Below, one piece after another: positions 9,718-15,430 of a stretch of 15,430 nucleotides of DNA. The stretch is from Scleroderma bovista (lineage: Eukaryota > Basidiomycota > Agaricomycetes > Boletales > Sclerodermataceae). The DNA is taken from positions 1-15,430 of the forward strand of contig JAYMGJ010000462.1 of NCBI GenBank assembly GCA_037178675.1. The letters run 5' to 3'. How positions within the stretch are numbered: the first letter of the stretch is position 1; each line of letters starts with the position of its first letter. A program made the position numbers and the translations under genes. Under the pieces are notes generated by a model. The model ran no database searches and was not told the DNA's origin. It saw nothing but the letters and a program-made list of their open reading frames with translations.

Positions 9718-10936
9718 TTATGTACACGTCAAATCAATAACTTCACCTTTTGTCACGAAGGTGCTCTTCCGTTCGATTCTCTTGGCGGGGGGCTGCGATG
9801 CAGATTTAGAGGGCGACCTCGCATCAAGGGCGAGTTCACAGAATGGCAACATAACTTCCCCTTCGAGGAGCATTCTGGCTGAGACATCACGTCCTGCGGT
9901 AGGTTCTTTGTAAAGCCTGGGTGGCAGCGTCAAGAGATTTGATATCCTCTGTCTTTGCATTGATCCCATTTTCAATGGTTAGGTCGAAGACGTCTTGAGA
10001 AAGCGATGTGGGCTTTTTCTCTTTCTCTGCGTGCAATTGACCTTGCCCTGAGCATTGAGCTGTACGTTTGTCTTCTATGGGTTGTAGGATTATCCCATTG
10101 GCGCGAAGTATTAAGCTGGGTGAAAAGTAAAGCCGGAGGCGAGGGACACGGATAAATCCACTGTATTCTCTATATCTGAATATAAAGCTTGCGAGGGGAT
10201 TAGCGTCGAGATTCTTACTCTCAACACAACCTTTCATTGATCTCGACACTTCACGGCCCAAACTAGATCATATAGTATCGCATCGGAAAGGATAGCGACA
10301 GGTCAGTTTCATTACGTCGACCGACTAGTACCCAACGGTAAATGATCCACACGACTCACCTAACGGAATGTGAACACGCTCATCCACCTTTCCCTTCGGC
10401 TCGCAGACATCATACCTCTTCGTCACGCCCTTTTTTTTAGAACAACAGATCTGTAAAAGTCCAGACGGATCTCGCCCATATGATTTGATTCCTTGTTCAG
10501 ATATTCGTCTTCGTCTTTTCAATATATCAATATTGACAATAATATGTATCCCATGGGGCAAACGTACCTGTCAACTGCAGCTTGGAAAACATATATGGCC
10601 TCACAGATGTCGGCGAAGTGGACACACCGATCACCGTGTTTCGCCTCGCGCGCAGGAGAAGCCTGGCGCATAGCAAACCGTCGGTGGTGACGTCGATGTC
10701 AAAGGTGCCATTCTGGCGGGTATGTCCAAATGTTAACGAGATATGCTGTGTGTAGAGAGGTGAGTCGTAGTCAATATGTGGAATTGGATATACATAGTAG
10801 GATAGAACAGACCTTGTCAGGCTGAGAGGCTACCCAGCATGTGACGGTGTTCTCCTCTGATGATATCTATTCCATACTGGGGAAGTTCTTCACCGTCGAC
10901 TTCGATGAATGCAAAGATGTCGTTGAACTGCAGTAT
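9718..10936 (-). pseudogene. DUF7918-type basidiomycete protein, multiply frameshifted
   Basis: DUF7918 proteins are an expanded fungal, mostly basidiomycete, family of unknown function with a short N-terminal VDG-E block, a TCW block, a middle VHER-like block and a hydrophilic tail often ending in a (V/I)IDLT SUMO-interaction-like motif. All are visible on the minus strand: FIEVDGEELPQYGIDI (10906-10862), ENTVTCWVASQPDK (10854-10813) in another frame, SLTFGHTRQNGTFDIDVTTD, AMRQASPARAAKHGDRCVHF, ICEAIYVFQAAVD, an intron starting GTACGTTT, VTKRYDVCEPKGKVDERVHI, a longer intron starting GTGAGTCG, LDANPLASFIFRYR, ILRANGIILQPIEDKR, and finally KGEVIDLT near 9725-9750. The expected start position reads ATA at 10934-10936. 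Frameshifts lie at 10855-10864 and in the tail near 9890-9950. An insertion-like stretch separates IFRYR from ILRANG. The function of the family is not known to me. Confidence 0.75.
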
Positions 10937-11089
10937 GGCAATGGTTAGGGTTGTGTGACTGACTCGACGTGACTCTAACCAGTGTGATAGTAGGGTGGAA
11001 GGCGGGCGCAGGATATGCGACGACTTGGAGGGAGGGCATTGGCAAAGATGTTCGAATAGTCAGACGGACGACGGAAGTGCTCCGGAGCG
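10937..11089. other. Short gap between DUF7918 and CYC8 remnants
   Basis: Minus-strand sequence here may still be eroded CYC8 coding sequence downstream of the TPR domain, but no motif is left. It would also hold the promoter of the DUF7918 copy; no element is evident. Confidence 0.3.
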
Positions 11090-11456
11090 CGCTACTTCTC
11101 GAGTTCTCTCTGTTGATCAGCGGCAGGAATGCACTCGATAGCTTGGGCATTCTTCAAGAGATGGGGATAATAACGGGGTTGCCGGGTTCAAGCCTCGCAG
11201 CGCGAGTATAAGTGTTAATGGCATGCGAGATCTGGTACTCCAGCTCTGGTACAAGCGGCCGAGGTTGAACCAGACCTCAGAGATGTATGGGTTCATGCGG
11301 ATGGCCTTAGAGTACGCATCCAGTGCGTCATGGAATTGATTGATCTGGAAGTAGAGGATACCGATGGAGCTCCAGAAGGAGAGGGTTCGGTCGTTGCAAG
11401 ACGGGTTGTTGATAAGCTTCGTACACCTTGTTTTAGTTTTGGCCTGCCATGTAAGC
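11090..11456 (-). pseudogene. CYC8/SSN6 co-repressor fragment (last TPR repeats)
   Basis: CYC8 (SSN6) is the TPR subunit of the nuclear Tup1-Cyc8 general co-repressor; its N-terminal array holds about ten TPR units. The fragment covers only the end of that array, on the minus strand: AYMAGQ, then TAA at 11433-11435, NKVYEAYQQPV, a frame change near 11378-11388, FWSSIGILYFQINQFHDALD, AYSKAIRMNPYISEVWFNLG, RLYQ, a frame change near 11236-11250, QISHAINTYTRAARLEPGNP, and LLKNAQA with an IPAAD stretch toward 11110. The run ILYFQINQFHDALDAYS and the NPYISEVWF block are highly characteristic of this family. Everything N-terminal of AYMAG is missing: the sequence changes character abruptly at about 11457-11470, where the C-rich element on the plus strand begins. 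One stop and two frameshifts in about 120 codons make this non-functional. Confidence 0.87.
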
Positions 11457-11651
11457 ACACCAGAGGAGAAATACCATCTCTGACCCTCCTTGACTCCGCT
11501 CCACGTGGCACCCCGACTAGGACCCCGGACCAGCAAGTTCGAAACTCGTCGCCCCGCCGGTTGTTGAGCCCGTCGTACACGATACGACGTTAAGCAGCAT
11601 AATACCACCCTGCTCCACCTACTCCGTAGACTCGCCCAGTACACTACTAAC
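11457..11651 (+). other. Leader of the C-rich element
   Basis: This stretch lies between the broken edge of CYC8 and the ATG at 11652. It is C-rich on the plus strand (e.g. CCACGTGGCACCCCGACTAG at 11502-11521) and unlike the CYC8 side. It reads like a leader or 5' UTR of an inserted element, continuous in composition with the following ORF. No target-site duplication could be identified. Confidence 0.35.
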
Positions 11652-12101
11652 ATGTCCCTTCCTCTAGTAGTAGACAGCGAACCGCCTAACATAACACCGG
11701 CCCCACCGACGTGTACCCCAAAGGCATCAACCCCCCCCTCCTCCCAGGTCCCTCCCCCGAGGACTACAGTTTACACCAGACGTCAGACCTCGACATTCAG
11801 CAGGCTCGCGACAGGCAGAACCAAGGAAGACCTGCTCAACAATCCTAAATTCTCCACATCCATGAACACCAGAGACCATGCCCTGAGACACTTAGCTGAA
11901 CACCTGCTGATCACACCAAACCTGGACCCCGACCACTCTACGCTTAGCTTAGTTTTACTTAATATAGCCTCCGCTGGCCCAGGCGTCACAGCCATCATAG
12001 CGGAGGTTTTATGTGCCATAGCAATCATCCTCAACACCACGTTGCCTCCGCTCCCCCCCCACCCTGTCGCCCATCCCACCAATTCGGACGCAGCCACATA
12101 G
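11652..12101 (+). CDS. Uninterrupted 149-codon C-rich ORF, possible retroelement ORF1 N-terminus
   Basis: The ORF runs from ATG at 11652 to TAG at 12099-12101 with no break, in contrast to every neighbouring gene. Residues about 10-55 are Pro/Thr/Ser-rich (NITPAPPTCTPKAS, SQVPPPRTTVYTRR); residues about 75-130 predict helices (HALRHLAEHLLITPNLDPDH, then TLSLVLLNIASAGPGVTAII and AEVLCAIAIIL). A Pro/Ser/Thr-rich start followed by an alanine/leucine helical block resembles the opening of ORF1 or gag-like proteins of basidiomycete retroelements. The remainder of such a protein, zinc knuckles and reverse transcriptase are absent; tandem array A begins within about 15 bp of the stop. It may be a 3'-truncated insertion or a lineage-specific gene. 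The assignment is inference from pattern only. Confidence 0.4.
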   Translation: MSLPLVVDSEPPNITPAPPTCTPKASTPPSSQVPPPRTTVYTRRQTSTFSRLATGRTKEDLLNNPKFSTSMNTRDHALRHLAEHLLITPNLDPDHSTLSLVLLNIASAGPGVTAIIAEVLCAIAIILNTTLPPLPPHPVAHPTNSDAAT

Positions 12102-12116
12102 TTCAGTCAAAAGCCC

Positions 12117-13078
12117 TCGCAAAAGTGGGTCATCGGACATGTACATTTGCCTGTAAAGGTGGGACTAGCCGACGCCGGCCGATGCTCGCAGAACTGGGCC
12201 AGGCCGATGTTTTCTATTATTGCAAATCTAGTACAGGCCTGAGGGACATTAATCACTGCAAAACTGGGATGGGCTGATGTTTGATAAAAATTGCAGAACT
12301 GGGACTGGTGGGAGCATTGTAAAACTAGGTCAGGCCTGTTGAACAAAAAAATTGACAAGTGTTGCAAAGCTGGGACTGGCCGATGTTGTAGATACATTGC
12401 AAAACTGGGTCAGGCCTGTTGAGAAAAAAGTTGTCAATTACTGCAAAACTGGGTCAGGCTGACATGGCAGAATGGGGTCAGGCCTTTTGAGGAAAAAATT
12501 GTCAAGCATTGCAAAACTGGGTCAGGCTGACATTGTATATACATTGCAGAACTGGATCAGGCCTGTTGAGAAAAAAAGTTGTCAAGCATTGCAAAACTGG
12601 GTCAGGCTGACATTGTATATACATTGCAGAACTGGATCAGGCCTGTTGAGAAAAAAAGTTGTCAAGCATTGCAAAACTGGGTCAGGCTGACATTGCAGAA
12701 CTGGGTCAGGCCTGTTGAGGAAAAAGTTGTCAAGCATTGCAAAACTGGGCCAGGCTGACATTGCAGAACTGGGTCAGGCCTGTTGAGGAAAAAGTTGTCA
12801 AGCATTGCAAAACTGGGCCAGGCTGACATTGCAGAACTGGGTCAGGCCTGTTGAGGAAAAAGTTGTCAAGCATTGCAAAACTGGGCCAGGCTGACATTGC
12901 AGAACTGGGTCAGGCCTGTTGAGGAAATAGTTGTCAAGCATTGCAAAACTGGGTCAGGCTGACATTGCAGAACTGGGTCAGGCCTGTTGAGAAACAAAGT
13001 TGTCAAGTACTGCAAAACTGGGTCAGGCCTGTTGAGCAAAAAAGTTGTCAACCATTGCAAAACTGGGTCAGACCCAAA
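12117..13078. repeat. Tandem array A: composite 68-bp (and 80-bp) minisatellite
   Basis: The unit is GTTGTCAAGCATTGCAAAAC, TGGG(T/C)CAGGCTGA, CATTGCAGAACTGGGTCAGG, CCTGTTGAG(G/A)AAAAA. GTTGTC starts at 12430, 12498 (ATTGTC), 12578, 12658, 12726, 12794, 12862, 12930, 12999 and 13044, giving spacings of 68, 80, 80, 68, 68, 68, 68, 69 and 45. The 80-bp form carries an extra 12 bp (TGTATATACATT-type). Each unit is internally duplicated: CATTGCAAAACTGGGTCAGG and CATTGCAGAACTGGGTCAGG are two versions of one ancestral element. Copies between 12117 and 12430 are strongly diverged, those from 12658 to 12960 nearly identical. Because 68 is not a multiple of 3, the open frames across the array are not conserved proteins. 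Confidence 0.96.
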
Positions 13079-13260
13079 ATTGATACACATTGCAGAATTA
13101 AATTACTGTGCTGACTACCAAAAATGTGGACCATTGATTAGGCAATATTGTGTACTGTTGGTGTGATAGTGTTGACTACCAAAGATGTGCAGCTTGGATT
13201 ATCTAATGTTGTGTTCTATTGGTGTGGTAGTGCTGATTACCAAAAATGCGGACTATTGAT

Positions 13261-13980
13261 TAGCCAATGTTGTGTAGTGTTGTTGTTGTAGTGTACTACC
13301 AAAAATGTGTAGTATTGATTACCTAATGTTGGGTACTCTTGGTGTGGTAGTGCTGATTACCAAAAATGCGGACTATTGATTGGCCAATGTTGTGTAGTGT
13401 TGTTGTTGTAGTGTACTACCAAAAATGTGTAGTATTGATTACCTAATGTTGGGTACTCTTGGTGTGGTAGTGCTGATTACCAAAAATGCGGACTATTGAT
13501 TGGCCAATGTTGTGTAGTGTTGTTGTTGTAGTGTACTACCAAAAATGTGTAGTATTGATTACCTAATGTTGGGTACTCTTGGTGTGGTAGTGCTGATTAC
13601 CAAAAATGCGGACTATTGATTAGCCAATGTTGTGTAGTGTTGTTGTTGTAGTGTACTACCAAAAATGTGTAGTATTGATTACCTAATGTTGGGTACTCTT
13701 GGTGTGGTAGTGCTGATTACCAAAAATGCGGACTATTGATTGGCCAATGTTGTGTAGTGTTGTTGTTGTAGTGTACTACCAAAAATGTGTAGTATTGATT
13801 ACCTAATGTTGGGTACTCTTGGTGTGGTAGTGCTGATTACCAAAAATGCGGACTATTGATTGGCCAATGTTGTGTAGTGTTGTTGTTGTAGTGTACTACC
13901 AAAAATGTGTAGTATTGATTACCTAATGTTGGGTACTCTTGGTGTGGTAGTGCTGATTACCAAAAATGCGGACTATTGAT
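13261..13980. repeat. Homogenised core of array B: six 120-bp units
   Basis: The six consecutive 120-bp units match base for base, except at the second base of each (13262, 13382, 13502, 13622, 13742, 13862), which reads A, G, G, A, G, G. The G form completes the palindrome ATTGGCCAAT; the A form breaks it. The A-G-G order repeated twice is consistent with a 360-bp three-dimer unit duplicated once. Confidence 0.95.
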
Positions 13981-15080
13981 CAACCAATATTGTGTGGTGT
14001 TGTTGTAGTGTACTACCAAAAAAAGTGTAGTACTGATTACCTAATGTTGTGTAGTATTGATGTGATAGTGTTCATTACCAAAAATGCGGACTGTTGATTA
14101 GCCAATATTGTGTAGTGTTGTTGTTGTAGTGTACTACCAAAGATGTGTAGTATTGATTATCTAATGTTTTGTACTGTTGGTGTGGTAGTGTTGATTACCA
14201 AAAATGTGTAGCTTGGATTACCTAATGTTGTGTACTGTTGGTGTGGTAGTGCTGATTACCAAAAATGCGAACCATTAGCCAATATTGTGTAGTGTTGTTG
14301 TTGTAGTGTACTACCAGAAATGTGTAGTATTAATTACCTAATGTTGTGTACTATTGATGTGGTAGTGTTGATTACCAAAAATGCGAACTATTGATCAACC
14401 AATGTTGTGTAGTGTCATTGTTGTAGTGTTGATTACCAAAAATGTGTAGCTTGGATTACCTAATGTTGTGTACTGTTGGTGTGGTTGTGTTGATTACCAA
14501 AAATGCGGACTATTGATTAGTCAATATTGTGTAGTGTTGATTACCAAAAATGTGTAGTTTGGATTACCTAATGTTGTGTACTGTTGGTGTGGTAGTACTG
14601 ATTATCAAAAATGCGGACTATTGATTAGTTGTTGTAGTGTACTAACAAAAATGTGTAGTATTGATTATCTAATGTTGTGTACTGTTGGTGTAGTAGTACT
14701 GATCATCAAAAATGCGGACTATTGATTAGTTGTTGTAGTGTACTACCAAAAATGTGTAGTTTGGATGACCTAATGTTGTGTACTGTTGGTGTGGTAGTGT
14801 TGATTATCAAAAGTGCGGACTATTGGTTAGTCAATATTGTGTAGTGTTAATTACCAAAAATGTGTAGTTTGGATTACCTAATGTTGTGTATTGTTGGTGT
14901 GGTAGTGTTGATTATCAAAAATGCGGACTATTGATTAGCCAATATTGTGTAGTTTGGATTACCTAATGTTGTGTACTGTTGGTGTAGTAGTGCTGATTAT
15001 CAAAAATGCGGACTATTGATTAGCCAATATTGTGTAGTGTTGTTGTTGTAGTGTACTACCAAAAATGTGTAGTATTGATT

Positions 15081-15270
15081 ACCTAATGTTGGGTACTCTT
15101 GGTGTGGTAGTGCTGATTACCAAAAATGCGGACTATTGATCAACCAATATTGTGTGGTGTTGTTGTAGTGTACTACCAAAAATGTGTAGTACTGATTACC
15201 TAATGTTGTGTAGTGTTGATGTGATAGTGTTCATTACCAAAAATGCGGACTGTTGATTAGCCATTATTGT
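15081..15270. repeat. Second copy of a block also present at 13921-14110
   Basis: From ACCTAATGTTGGGTACTCTT, through GACTATTGATCAACCAATAT and GTGTGGTGTTGTTGTAGTGT, to the CATTACCAAAAATGCGGACT stretch, 15081-15270 follows 13921-14110 in the same order with few differences. The offset is 1160 bp. The unusual GATCAACCAATAT variant and the CATTACC variant occur together in both places, so this is a block duplication and not independent drift of monomers. Confidence 0.8.
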
Positions 15271-15430
15271 GTAGTATTGTTGTAGTGCACTACCCAAAAT
15301 CTGTAGTGTTAATTACCCAATGTTGTGTAGTGTTGATTACCAAAAGTGCGGACTTCTGATTAGCCATTATTGTTTAGTGTTGATTACCAAAAATGCGGAC
15401 TATTGATTAGGAAATGTAGTGTAGTGTTTG

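Larger units (their letters stand above)
13096..15430. repeat. Tandem array B: about 60-bp monomer satellite with 120-bp higher-order dimer, continues past the window
   Basis: The monomer is anchored by ACCAAAAATG. Type A continues CGGACTATTGATTGGCCAAT, GTTGTGTAGTGTTGTTGTTG; type B continues TGTAGTATTGATTACCTAAT, GTTGGGTACTCTTGGTGTGG. A and B alternate with spacings of 59 and 61 bp, giving an exact 120-bp dimer. Six dimers (13261-13980) are identical except for one position; flanking copies are diverged, with partial units and deletions (about 14500-14960). The plus strand is markedly G+T-rich. There is no coding sequence, no TTAGGG-type telomere repeat and no transposon terminus. The array is cut by the window end. 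Confidence 0.97.

Noticed and set aside
10890..11150. Minus-strand open frame of 86 codons joining the CYC8 and DUF7918 remnants
   Set aside because: It is a composite: its start lies in the frameshifted CYC8 block LLKNAQA and its end runs through the DUF7918 start region in the wrong frame.
11530..11545. GTTCGAAAC, matching the tRNA/SINE B-box consensus in the C-rich leader
   Set aside because: No A-box at suitable spacing and no cloverleaf could be found; such a degenerate 9-mer is expected several times in a window this size.
12472..13090. Open reading frames across array A (plus 12472-12690, minus 12866-13090) with repeating NRPDPVLQ-like peptides
   Set aside because: The unit is 68 or 80 bp, not a multiple of 3, so the frame rotates from copy to copy. 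The openness comes from few stop codons in the repeat, not from a conserved protein.
12117..15430. CRISPR array
   Set aside because: The repeats are head-to-tail with no unique spacers, unit lengths are 68-120 bp, and the surrounding genes are eukaryotic with introns.
13096..15430. Telomere or telomere-associated repeat
   Set aside because: No TTAGGG or related fungal telomere motif is present on either strand; the array is an internal satellite as far as can be seen.

Overview
The window looks like nuclear DNA of a basidiomycete, probably mushroom-type (Agaricomycotina), fungus. Protein traces are interrupted by GT-AG introns of roughly 40-75 bp, no bacterial operon structure is visible, and the recognisable families (fungal urease, STE6-like ABC exporter, fungal sucrose-type MFS carrier, DUF7918, CYC8/SSN6 TPR co-repressor) fit that group. 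Family names come from remembered motifs, not from a search.

Layout. 0.28-2.3 kb (-): a decayed urease lacking its N-terminal part. 2.85-3.7 kb (+): one nucleotide-binding domain of a STE6/MDR-type ABC transporter, also broken. 3.7-5.1 kb: unassigned sequence with a possible HIG1-like fragment (+). 5.1-7.97 kb (-): an intron-rich sucrose/H+ symporter-like MFS gene, the best-preserved copy but with a stop and a frameshift. 8.0-9.7 kb: unassigned sequence with two coding-looking stretches (+). 9.7-10.94 kb (-): a broken DUF7918 gene. 11.0-11.46 kb (-): the end of a CYC8/SSN6 TPR array, cut off at its 5' side. 11.46-12.1 kb (+): a C-rich segment with an uninterrupted 149-codon ORF, possibly the start of a retroelement ORF1. 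12.1-13.08 kb: tandem array A (68/80-bp composite unit). 13.1-15.43 kb: tandem array B (about 60-bp monomer organised as a 120-bp dimer), running off the window.

I see no working pathway. The picture is a gene graveyard beside satellite DNA: five unrelated genes keep their splice sites but have lost reading frames, active-site residues and termini, as expected for DNA-level duplicates or stranded genes decaying next to heterochromatin (pericentromeric, subtelomeric or an accessory region). A rival explanation for the single-base frameshifts alone is an unpolished long-read assembly; it does not explain the missing gene ends or the coincident changes at catalytic residues. The most structured signals are the two satellites, especially the six 120-bp units of array B, which differ at a single base that alternates A-G-G-A-G-G.
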